From NCBI GenBank assembly GCA_964537555.1, contig CAZIAD010000005.1, forward strand, positions 62,001-126,000: DNA of 64,000 nucleotides, written 5' to 3'. How positions within the stretch are numbered: the first letter of the stretch is position 1; each line of letters opens with the position of its first letter. The DNA comes from CAYRWR01 sp964537555. Its GTDB lineage: Bacteria; Spirochaetota; Brevinematia; Brevinematales; CAYRWR01. Positions 1 to 7,420 of this stretch are shown one piece after another. The notes beneath the pieces are model-generated. The model searched no databases and was not told where the DNA came from. It saw only the letters and a list, made by a program, of their open reading frames with translations. The translations under genes were made by a program, and so were the position numbers.

Positions 1-23
1 GTGAGACCCCACCTTCAGGATAA

Positions 24-53
24 TTGACGACATGAGACAAATCATAGTATGAT
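24..53 (+). promoter_or_regulatory. sigma-70-like promoter of the first small gene
   Basis: TTGACG at 24-29 and TATGAT at 48-53 are separated by 18 bp. The expected start point near 60 lies about 20 bp before the start codon at 81, and an AAGGA ribosome site precedes that codon. It was identified by eye only. Confidence 0.45.
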
Positions 54-80
54 GTTTTTATATAAAATAAAGGATTCTGT

Positions 81-320
81 ATGAAAACAAATACTTCGGC
101 CCTCACAGCCTTAATGACCTTCCTGGGGATAAGCGCAATACAAGCCCAGGATAGCACACTCCACACCAACCTGAGCAATATAGTAAGCCAGGACCCCTTT
201 CAGCAGCTATGGAACCGGCTGGGGATCAGTATACGTATCATCTTCCCGTCCCTGATCATTTTCGCACTCTTAGTGACTATTATTTTTTTCAAAGGGAAAG
301 CTGATAATCTAAAGAAATAA
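81..320 (+). CDS. small secreted/membrane protein, unknown function
   Basis: This 79-residue protein has an N-terminal hydrophobic signal (about residues 1-22, ending in an Ala-Gln-Ala type cleavage site) and a second hydrophobic stretch at about residues 50-70, followed by a short basic tail. That predicts a tiny inner-membrane protein with a short periplasmic segment. A ribosome site (AAGGA) lies about 8 bases before the start, and a promoter-like pair precedes it. I recognise no family. It stands alone: the next gene is on the other strand and more than 500 bp away. Confidence 0.55.
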   Translation: MKTNTSALTALMTFLGISAIQAQDSTLHTNLSNIVSQDPFQQLWNRLGISIRIIFPSLIIFALLVTIIFFKGKADNLKK

Positions 321-822
321 ATGCCTGAGACTTTTATTTTTCCTTATTTGATGGAAGTATATTGCAATCTATATATAGAAGGTACTTAATTATTTTAGCA
401 TAAGCCGCCCCAGGCTCTATAGATCCTGTTTCGAGCCAGATAACCCATTTAGACCCCTCTAAAACCAGAGAGGTACAAACTGACACTTTCTTTGCCGGCA
501 TACTCCTTTTTAGCCAGTCCTGATACCCATGATTTTCAGGCAGACAGGACTGCAGCCTGGCAGGACCGGTGCTGAAGGGATTATTAACGCAGGAGTATAG
601 CAGGTCTTTTTATACTGAAACATAGCGCAAAAACAAAAGTAAAAGCTCCTGCTAATAAATATTAAGCTATCTGACAGCTCTGGACCCGGTTTTTCCCGGC
701 CTTTCGTATATCAGGGCTTATCTGACAGGCTATGTGCGCGATTAGCAGATGGCTCAAAGGCCAGATGGGGTAACACCCATGGGGTGACACCCTCGGGGTT
801 ATACTTTTCAGGGAGTAAGGAA
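321..822. other. gene-free spacer with short G-rich tandem repeat
   Basis: I see no convincing gene in this 500-bp stretch. Near its right end (about 768-800) a 14-bp GGGGTRACACCC-type unit is repeated two and a half times, just beyond the stop codon of the transglutaminase gene on the other strand. On that strand it could fold and act as a terminator, but no clear T-run follows. The short open frame starting at 784 overlaps the real gene and is rejected. Confidence 0.4.
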
Positions 823-2289
823 TCACCACAACCAGATCTTGATCCCGGCTCCCAGGCCCTCGTAGCGCAGGGCCTGGCCGGACAGGGCATCGCTAAAGGC
901 CCAGCTATAATAGGCAGTAAATCCCAGCCAGCCCAGTTTGAGGTCTACACCGGCATTGAAGCGGATATTGTCCATCTGCACAGACTGCCCGGAGAGGCCT
1001 ATGTACCAGTCTGCGTTTCCATATAGCGAGAGACGCCGGAACAGGGGGAGTCTTACTCCGGCATTGAGGATGAGGGCCTCCTGTATTCCCCCGCCCTCCA
1101 GCAGGACATGGGGGTCCGGAGCCCCGGCGGCTGCAATATCGCATGCATAGCCCAGTCCCCACTCGAAGAATGAGACAGGGTGCAAAATGAGCTTGATATC
1201 ACTGATACGGTTAAAGCTCTGATAGATCATGGGATAGGCAGTGAGTCCGCTATAGGGGGAGAGGAATATGCCGGGGTCAGATACCAGCAGTTCGTTCATA
1301 ACATCACTGTTCAGGCTGCAGAAGCTCTCTGACCACTCCAGTGTCACGCCTTTCCAGGGGCGGTTCTGTTCCTTTTTGTTTTTAGTCCCTTTTTTCCGGG
1401 TAGCAGTGACCGGGCGGGTAGTGCCGGTTTTACTTTTGTAGGTTGACATGCTGGTACGGCTGTCACTGCTCTGAGTATAGGTAGAAGAAGGCACCTTTTT
1501 AGGGGGATAATAGGTGGAGGGGCAGGCGGGGTATTGGGAAGTGTCCCAGCGGTGGTCCTGGCCCATGGCAGAGTCGCTAATGAGGAAGTACTTATGCCTC
1601 AGTCCTCCGCTGTCGGGGACGGGATCGTCCCAGGTGACGTCTACCTGGTAATAACTGCCATTGATGCGGATGATATTCCAGGCATGTAAGCCTCTATCGA
1701 CATTGCCCGTCACTTTCACTGTATGTAAGCCTGCTCTTCTGGTTAATAACAAATAAGCTTTTGCATAACCGTCACAGACTCCAGTACCCAGAACAAGTAT
1801 CCCATAGGCACTTCCTGATAAAGGGGGTATAGTGTCATTATAATAATTATCAATATCATATCTGGTATGAAGTACCAGATAGTCATGGATGGCCTTGGCT
1901 TTTTGAAATTCTGTCATACCAGAATGCACCACATAACTCAGCACATAGTCAACTTTAGCTTCCAATAAAACACTCATTTGTCGAATTGTATCTTTATAAT
2001 ACCGGTATTTTAGCTGAAACCATCCATCACTATAAAAAGAACTGCCACTGTATTTAAAATAGAAGATCTCCGGGTGGTCCTCCAGGACATCATCCAGGAC
2101 TTTAAAAACATAACCTGAGCTGGTACTATAGCGGCTGGTACTGACCCCGGAGTCGAGATTGGTGAGGGCGGTGTAGATGCGGGTGTAGAGCCCCCGGTAG
2201 GTGTCGGTAGTACGGTCTATGCTGTAGGCAGGTGCGGCGGTCCCGGCCAGGATGAGCAGTATGATACCGGATCTCAGTGTAATAGTCAT
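823..2289 (-). CDS. secreted transglutaminase-like protein with C-terminal beta-barrel-like domain
   Basis: The 488-residue product starts with a clear signal peptide (about residues 1-23). The middle is a transglutaminase/protease-like core. Cys172 sits in GVCDGYAKAY, His202 in HAWN and Asp217 in VDVTWDDP, so the Cys-His-Asp triad is complete. Residues about 285-315 are a basic, Ser/Thr/Lys-rich linker. The remainder (about 318-488) alternates hydrophobic and polar residues, is rich in Tyr, Trp and Gly, and ends in IKIWLW, as outer-membrane beta-barrel strands do. Secreted transglutaminase domains often act as peptidases or cross-linkers; the substrate is unknown. The pairing with a barrel suggests anchoring in the outer membrane, which is an inference. 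No operon partner is visible. Confidence 0.75.
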   Translation of the reverse strand: MTITLRSGIILLILAGTAAPAYSIDRTTDTYRGLYTRIYTALTNLDSGVSTSRYSTSSGYVFKVLDDVLEDHPEIFYFKYSGSSFYSDGWFQLKYRYYKDTIRQMSVLLEAKVDYVLSYVVHSGMTEFQKAKAIHDYLVLHTRYDIDNYYNDTIPPLSGSAYGILVLGTGVCDGYAKAYLLLTRRAGLHTVKVTGNVDRGLHAWNIIRINGSYYQVDVTWDDPVPDSGGLRHKYFLISDSAMGQDHRWDTSQYPACPSTYYPPKKVPSSTYTQSSDSRTSMSTYKSKTGTTRPVTATRKKGTKNKKEQNRPWKGVTLEWSESFCSLNSDVMNELLVSDPGIFLSPYSGLTAYPMIYQSFNRISDIKLILHPVSFFEWGLGYACDIAAAGAPDPHVLLEGGGIQEALILNAGVRLPLFRRLSLYGNADWYIGLSGQSVQMDNIRFNAGVDLKLGWLGFTAYYSWAFSDALSGQALRYEGLGAGIKIWLW

Positions 2290-2668
2290 AGTATACCTCC
2301 CAAAAGATCTTCCCCTCCTTTTGGCGTTTTTTGAGTGCGGATTTTTCTCCTGTTTATTGACTCAGTATGACAGAGGCGTATGACAGATTCCGGCAGAGAG
2401 GGAGGATTTATTTCAGGGGGCTGATGTATTCTCCACAGTACTGTCTGCTATTAAAAATCTCATTCTTCGAGGCGGGACTACTAAGAACAAGTACCCGCAC
2501 AAAGTCAGGATCAGTGTGGTGTGAAATGCGGGTATAGGGCCTCCTTTCATTAAGACTGAATACCTGAAAGGGATAATAGGGGGAGTCACCATGACCCTTG
2601 TGTATCCTTATCCCATGAACCGGTTTCAGTTCTAAGAAAATACAACCAGTCTATACTGCATATTAGCA
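2290..2668. other. intergenic region, no gene recognised
   Basis: This 380-bp gap between two leftward genes holds no open frame with a ribosome site. It must contain the promoter of the transglutaminase gene, but I could not settle on a convincing hexamer pair. Confidence 0.3.
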
Positions 2669-2818
2669 TCATTCCCGGCTGTAATCAAAATGGTCATCAT
2701 CATCGTCATCATCGGAAGAATCTCCCCCATCAGCCGGGTGGCGGCGCACATAGATAAAATATCCAATAATAAACAAAATCCCCAGGCCCATGATGATAAG
2801 TCCGCTGCTCTGTATCAT
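2669..2818 (-). CDS. 49-residue single-pass membrane protein with poly-Asp tail
   Basis: The start was placed at the internal ATG at 2818 because a perfect GGAGGT ribosome site lies 5 bases before it; the longer open frame, beginning at 2875, has none as good. The protein has a short N-terminus, a transmembrane helix (about residues 5-24), a basic YVRRH stop-transfer segment and then a cytoplasmic tail containing seven consecutive Asp residues. The architecture suggests a small membrane-anchored, possibly cation- or partner-binding peptide. No family is recognised. Confidence 0.5.
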   Translation of the reverse strand: MIQSSGLIIMGLGILFIIGYFIYVRRHPADGGDSSDDDDDDDHFDYSRE

Positions 2819-2984
2819 ACCTGCACCTCCTGCATCCTTAAAACTATAAAGGGTAAGTATGTCAGATTTTGTCATGTAGGCCTGTTATAATGGATGTAGA
2901 TAAACAAATAAAAAATTTCTGATTTAAAACAGGTCTTGTGGAAATGCTTTACAGGGTATACAATAGGTCTGAACAGGAGATGTT

Positions 2985-4085
2985 ATGGAAAACACAATCC
3001 GCGAATACTGCCTGCTCCTCAGTGCTGCCTTTAGCAGTCGTGCACCCGAGCTGGGAAAGAAACTGGACCTGTTCCTGGAAAAAGAGGGCCAGTCCCGATT
3101 ATCCAATACCGAGATCTGGCAGGCCTCAGAACGCCCTCCGGAAAAAGGAGCAGCCCGGATCATGGAGCTCAAAGGCCAGATCCCCCCTGAACTGGCCGGG
3201 GAGCTGGATGCTATCCTTCATACCCTGGGCCTGGATACCCGTATAGCAGCCCATCCTGCCCCTGAAGTGAGGAGGTCTACTTCCCCTGCTTCCCTGCCCC
3301 GCAAAGCTCCCCGGAAGTGGGAGGAGTCCAATGCTGAGATCCTGCGGAATATTGAACAGTCGGGTGCCCCATCTCAGTCAGCCCCGGTATCCCAGGTGCG
3401 GACCTTTTACCGGAACACCCTGCAGCCCGCCGCCCAAAAAGCAAAGCAAAAAATAAAGACCTACCGCTTTAAAGCCCTGCATCTGCTGGGGCTGCTGCCT
3501 TTTATCATCATTGGCGGGCTGATAGGCCTCAAAAAATACCGGGATGCTTTTCCCTACCGGGAAGCCCTGGTCAGGGTAGAACAGCTCACTTCCTGGAAAG
3601 CCGACCAGAGAACCGTCATCATCCAGGAGGATATCAAAAACTTTAGAATCGATTATATAGATCCCCTGTCTCCAGCTGAGCAGTACCAGCTCATGAGAAA
3701 GCTGACGAATGTACTGATCAGGAAAGAGCCTTTTCATTTTGCCCTCATCTACGATCCCTTTATGGACCCCATGAGTTACCCCGCCTTCCAGGTGGAGCTG
3801 GAAAAATACCAGCGCAGCTACACCAATACCAATACCGCGAACTACCAGAAACTCCTGGATCTGGATAAAAAACTCTCTGCCGGCTACAACTATTTTATAA
3901 ACAACCACAAAGAACATAAAGATTACAAATATATCGTGCAGGTAAAGGACAGGCAGGAATTCCACAGGCTGTATGTGAAATATACCAATGATTATCCTTC
4001 TTCACTCTATATTATGGAATTGTCCGAAAAAGAAAGGGAATTCCAGCTGCAGGCCCTCGAAGAAAACCAGGAGTTTAAGCCATGA
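2985..4085 (+). CDS. membrane-anchored protein of unknown function, first gene of vWA/PP2C/kinase operon
   Basis: The product is 366 residues, with an AGGAG ribosome site before the ATG. Residues 1-85 look helical and soluble, about 85-140 is a Pro/Ser-rich linker, a single transmembrane helix lies at about 165-182, and the remaining ~180 residues are charged and globular. I recognise no family. Its last four bases overlap the start of the following lipoprotein gene, so the two are translationally coupled. The downstream vWA, phosphatase and kinase genes point to a role as a membrane partner of that signalling set, but this rests on context only. Confidence 0.7.
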   Translation: MENTIREYCLLLSAAFSSRAPELGKKLDLFLEKEGQSRLSNTEIWQASERPPEKGAARIMELKGQIPPELAGELDAILHTLGLDTRIAAHPAPEVRRSTSPASLPRKAPRKWEESNAEILRNIEQSGAPSQSAPVSQVRTFYRNTLQPAAQKAKQKIKTYRFKALHLLGLLPFIIIGGLIGLKKYRDAFPYREALVRVEQLTSWKADQRTVIIQEDIKNFRIDYIDPLSPAEQYQLMRKLTNVLIRKEPFHFALIYDPFMDPMSYPAFQVELEKYQRSYTNTNTANYQKLLDLDKKLSAGYNYFINNHKEHKDYKYIVQVKDRQEFHRLYVKYTNDYPSSLYIMELSEKEREFQLQALEENQEFKP

Positions 4086-5005
4086 GATACTTAACCGCCC
4101 TCGTCCTGCTGTGCGGCCTGAGCCTGCTTTCAGCCTGTAATGAAGAGAGAGCCCTGCAGGACCAGATCAGTGAAAAGATACTGAGGGTGATCAGCACCAA
4201 TAACAGCCCCGGCTTTGCTGTGTATCAGGTCCGGGAACAAGGGAGGAACTACGATACCGACCTGTCATTATACTGGAAAGAAAAGACTGAGCAGGCCCTC
4301 ATCCGGATACCGGGGATCCGGGTAGTGACCCGGGGCAGGGACCTGGATGTCCTGCTGGAAGAACAAAGGCTGATCCTGGCCGGGATCACCGACGGGGATG
4401 AGCTGGCCCGGGAGCTGGAAGACCTCCTGTCAGCCCGCTATATACTCAATGCCACCCTCCTCCATACCGGTAATCAGGGCCTGCAGCTCCACTACCGGCT
4501 CCTGGATACGGGGAGCGGTACGGTCATACTCTCAGAGACTGTAGAACTACCCCCTAAATGGACCAAGCAGTCCCAAAATACCAGGATGAGGGAATTCCCG
4601 GGCAGCTACTATGACAGGGAACTGGAAGTCAAGGCCCGGATAATGGGCCCCCGCATTGACAGCTACCGCAGTAAAAACCCCGGCCTGCGCCTCTTTTCAG
4701 CAGTAGTAAGCGATCAGCCCCATAAGACAGCCTATGAATCCTATACCGAAAAGCTATTGAGCCAGCTCCTGCTTAAGAAAGGGTATGCCTACCAGCCTAA
4801 CCTTTTGGGAGATAAAAAATGTTTTCCCTCCAAAGCCGAAGTACACAAGAGCCTCTATAATCCCCTGTACGGGGAGGCGCCTACTCTTATCCTCCTGCTG
4901 TCCTCTAGGGAAGACCAGGATACTGTGCGGGTGTCCTGGGAACTGTGCAGCCACGGGGTAAAGGGAGAGACATTGTTCAAAGACGAGATAGTGATAGAAA
5001 AATAA
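4082..5005 (+). CDS. CsgG/FlgO/LpoB-like lipoprotein
   Basis: The 307-residue product has a lipoprotein signal: a hydrophobic stretch ending in the lipobox LLSAC, which makes Cys19 the lipidated residue. Residues about 50-165 follow the CsgG/LpoB-like pattern. A short beta strand and helix (ALIRIPGIRVVTRGRDLDVL) are followed by LLEEQRLILAG, then ARYILNATLLHTG and a strand ending LLDTGSGTVI. Members of this fold are periplasmic lipoproteins acting in secretion, flagellar or peptidoglycan complexes. The C-terminal ~120 residues are not recognised. The gene overlaps its upstream neighbour by four bases and is 11 bp from the vWA gene. The exact role is unknown. Confidence 0.65.
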   Translation: MRYLTALVLLCGLSLLSACNEERALQDQISEKILRVISTNNSPGFAVYQVREQGRNYDTDLSLYWKEKTEQALIRIPGIRVVTRGRDLDVLLEEQRLILAGITDGDELARELEDLLSARYILNATLLHTGNQGLQLHYRLLDTGSGTVILSETVELPPKWTKQSQNTRMREFPGSYYDRELEVKARIMGPRIDSYRSKNPGLRLFSAVVSDQPHKTAYESYTEKLLSQLLLKKGYAYQPNLLGDKKCFPSKAEVHKSLYNPLYGEAPTLILLLSSREDQDTVRVSWELCSHGVKGETLFKDEIVIEK

Positions 5006-5016
5006 AGGAGGCCCGT

Positions 5017-5844
5017 ATGTACCAGGCCCAGATCACCCGGCAGCAGCCCAGTGCCTTTATCTTCATGGTGGACCAGAGTGGCTCCATGGATGAAAAAATA
5101 AATGGGATCCCTTTGAATCAGCTGGTGGCAGACTCCCTCAACAATATGATCTCAGACCTGGTCATCAAATGCTCCAAAGCCGAAGGGATCAGAGATTATT
5201 TTGACCTGGCCGTGATTGGCTATGGCAATAACAAGGTCTACAACGGATTTCAGGGAGCGCTTGGTTCTGATTATTTTCATCCCATTTCCAGAGTGGGAAA
5301 TAACCCGCTGAGGCTGGATGAGACTGTCAGGATCATTACAGGCCCTAATGGGGATACTGGTGAACAGATCACCAAACGGGCAGTATGGTTTGAGCCTAAA
5401 GCCAATGGAGGCACTCCTATGCATGCCGCGTATAATGAAGCAGCACACCTTCTGGCTGACTGGTGTGATCATAATATGCAGAGCTTTCCTCCTGTGCTGA
5501 TCAATATCACAGACGGTGAATCCACCGATGAAGACCCGGAAGATATAGCCCAGAGGATCATGGGTTTACGCACCGATGATGGCAATGTCATGGTATATAA
5601 TCTGCACCTGAGCAGTCATTCCAGCTCTCCTGTATTATTCGCAGATGAAGAGCCCCATATAGGGGACGAATTCGCGGCTAAACTATGGCGGATGTCCAGC
5701 AAGCTCACCCCTCTCATGGAGGAGCTGGCCCTTAAAGAGGGATTTGATGTCACCCCCCGGAGCCGGGGCTATGCCTATAATGCTGATATGGCCAGTGTGA
5801 TCTCCTTTATGGATATCGGTACACGGGCCACCCGGGTCAGATGA
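5017..5844 (+). CDS. von Willebrand factor A domain protein (TerY-like)
   Basis: The start at 5017 was chosen over a longer open frame because AAAGGAGG lies just before it. The 275-residue protein is essentially one vWA domain. The metal-binding MIDAS motif is complete: Asp19, Ser21 and Ser23 in DQSGSMD, Thr133 in NGGTPM and Asp166 in ITDGES. vWA proteins of this size (TerY-like) act as metal-dependent scaffolds. They typically sit next to a PP2C phosphatase and a kinase in stress-response or defence loci. Here the phosphatase gene overlaps its last four bases, and the kinase follows after an inserted GIY-YIG gene. It lacks a signal peptide, so it is probably cytoplasmic. Confidence 0.85.
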   Translation: MYQAQITRQQPSAFIFMVDQSGSMDEKINGIPLNQLVADSLNNMISDLVIKCSKAEGIRDYFDLAVIGYGNNKVYNGFQGALGSDYFHPISRVGNNPLRLDETVRIITGPNGDTGEQITKRAVWFEPKANGGTPMHAAYNEAAHLLADWCDHNMQSFPPVLINITDGESTDEDPEDIAQRIMGLRTDDGNVMVYNLHLSSHSSSPVLFADEEPHIGDEFAAKLWRMSSKLTPLMEELALKEGFDVTPRSRGYAYNADMASVISFMDIGTRATRVR

Positions 5845-6542
5845 ACTACCGGATACTGCACTGCTTTAGCCTTCCCAAGGAGGGCAATACTCCGGAAGAG
5901 AATGAAGATGCCTATGCAATCTCTAAGGATCAGTCCTTAATAGTCCTCAGTGATGGAGCCAGTGAAGGGATGTATTCCAAAGAATGGGCTCAACATCTGT
6001 GCCACAATCTCTGTGCTCATCCCACTTTAAAGATCGATCCACCCCTGTTATCCCGGCTGGGCCAGGAATTCCAAAGTAGCCTCGATCAAAAGGAGGTGCC
6101 CTGGTACGTGGAGAATAAGATGCGGGAGACCGGAGCCGCAGCTACCCTCCTCTGGATCAGGTTTCACAAAAAGATCATCAAGTCCTGGTGGGAAGTGGGT
6201 GCCATAGGCGACAGTTGTGCCTTCATTATCCAGGACAGTAAACTATTATGGAGCTGGCCTCTGGAAAAAACAGAAGATTTTGATACTTCCCCGGAGCTGG
6301 TATATAACCATTCCGGCCGGAACGGTAAGCTAAGAGTCCGTACCCTGCCCCTTCCCCGGGGGAAGAGCACCCTCATATTAGCCACTGATGCCCTGGCCGC
6401 CCTGATCATCGAGGGTATTCCCCCGGATATGGAGAATAGCCATAATGACGAGCAGTTCAATGCCTGGATCAGGGGCCTGCGTAACACCGGGAAAGTAAAG
6501 AACGATGACAGCACCATGATCATTATAGAAGCAGAGAATTAA
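5841..6542 (+). CDS. PP2C-family serine/threonine phosphatase
   Basis: The product is 233 residues. PP2C metal ligands are visible: Asp23 in the NED motif near the N-terminus, Asp38-Gly39 in LSDGASE, a GDSCAF strand in the middle and Asp222-Asp223 in DDSTMI at the end. The family removes phosphate from Ser/Thr using two Mn or Mg ions. No signal peptide or membrane helix is seen, so it is cytoplasmic. Translation is coupled to the vWA gene by an ATGA overlap. The likely counterpart is the kinase encoded at 7421, whose phosphorylation it would reverse; this is inferred from the known vWA-PP2C-kinase triads. Confidence 0.87.
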   Translation: MNYRILHCFSLPKEGNTPEENEDAYAISKDQSLIVLSDGASEGMYSKEWAQHLCHNLCAHPTLKIDPPLLSRLGQEFQSSLDQKEVPWYVENKMRETGAAATLLWIRFHKKIIKSWWEVGAIGDSCAFIIQDSKLLWSWPLEKTEDFDTSPELVYNHSGRNGKLRVRTLPLPRGKSTLILATDALAALIIEGIPPDMENSHNDEQFNAWIRGLRNTGKVKNDDSTMIIIEAEN

Positions 6543-6550
6543 TAGTGACT

Positions 6551-6800
6551 CCTTAAAGTGGAGACAGTACCTGCACAGAGGGCAGGTTTCCGGATCAGGT
6601 CCGGAATGACGAGAGAGCGTGAAGGCCCTGTCCGGAGCAGTACAACACATACGTCATTCCGTAACCGGAGTGCAACGAAGGTATACGGAATCCTGCATAT
6701 GGCTAGGTGCTAATCCTTTTCCTTAAAGTGGAGACAGCCTCTGCACAGAGGGCAGGTTTCCGGATCAGGTCCGGAATGACGAGAGAGTGGGTTCTGTGAG
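6551..6800 (+). repeat. left copy of long composite repeat flanking the GIY-YIG gene
   Basis: A unit beginning CCTTAAAGTGGAGACAG and running to GACGAGAGAG (about 67 bp) occurs at 6551 and again at 6721. Between them lies a ~100-bp segment with GTCATTCCGTAACCGGAG and TACGGAATCCTGCATATGG. Each 67-bp unit contains the perfect inverted repeat TTCCGGA-tcagg-TCCGGAA, and the central part contains ATTCCGTA ... TACGGAAT. The whole block recurs after the GIY-YIG gene. Confidence 0.85.
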
Positions 6801-6832
6801 TCTTGACAGAAAAATATACCAAGGAGTAGGCT

Positions 6833-7117
6833 TTGAGCAAATATTATATTTACATGATGTCCAATAAAAAAAACGGAGTAATATATACAGGTATCACAAA
6901 TGACTTAAAACGACGGATCAGTGAGCATAAAGAAGGACTATCTCCAGGGTTCACTCGTAAATACCATGCAAAGAGTCTGGTGTATTTTGAAGATTTTGAT
7001 TCTAATTCTCAGGCTATTGAAAGAGAGAAACAGTTAAAAAACTGGAAAAGACAATGGAAAATAGATCTTATAGAAGAGAACAATCCTGAATGGGATGATT
7101 TGTTTGTTGGATTATAA
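6833..7117 (+). CDS. GIY-YIG family nuclease (UPF0213/YhbQ-like)
   Basis: The product is 94 residues and is essentially one GIY-YIG nuclease domain. The start is TTG at 6833, chosen because AAGGAG lies seven bases upstream. The signature Tyr-Ile-Tyr strand and Y-T-G-I-T stand for the GIY and YIG motifs. The helix with the catalytic Arg (DLKRRISEHK) follows, and the Glu-bearing helix AIEREKQLKNW lies near the end. Small single-domain proteins of this kind are DNA endonucleases of poorly known role, frequent in bacterial accessory DNA. It sits between two copies of a long repeat, inside what otherwise looks like one operon, so it is probably an inserted element. Confidence 0.9.
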   Translation: MSKYYIYMMSNKKNGVIYTGITNDLKRRISEHKEGLSPGFTRKYHAKSLVYFEDFDSNSQAIEREKQLKNWKRQWKIDLIEENNPEWDDLFVGL

Positions 7118-7150
7118 CTTACTCTACTCACATGGAAAATAGTTTCTTCA

Positions 7151-7375
7151 TACAGGGCAGGATTCCGGATCAGGTCCGGAATGACTAGAGAGCGCGTAGG
7201 TCCTGTCCGGAGCAGTACCACACGTACGTCATTCCGTAACCGGAGTGAAACGGAGGTATACGGAATCCTGCATATGGCTAGGTGCTTATCCTTCTCCTTA
7301 AAGTGGAGACAGCCTCTGCACAGAGGGCAGGTTTCCGGATCAGGCCCGGAATGACGAGAGAGTGTGTTCTGTGTA
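7151..7375 (+). repeat. right copy of long composite repeat flanking the GIY-YIG gene
   Basis: This block matches the left copy from the AGGGCAGG-TTCCGGATCAGG segment through the ATTCCGTA ... TACGGAAT segment to a second 67-bp unit at 7296-7362. Only scattered differences are visible (for example CAGGCCCGG instead of CAGGTCCGG, and CACACG instead of CACATA). It lacks the first CCTTAAAG portion, so it is slightly shorter at its left edge. Same orientation as the left copy. The kinase gene starts 46 bp after it. Confidence 0.85.
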
Positions 7376-7420
7376 GGAAAGATGGTGGAAATATATAAAA
7401 TCATGATACCAGGAGACTAA

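Noticed and set aside
3378..3965. 195-codon minus-strand frame opposite the first operon gene
   Set aside because: Shadow of a gene with a good ribosome site and coupled neighbour; hydrophobic runs reflect complementary codons only.
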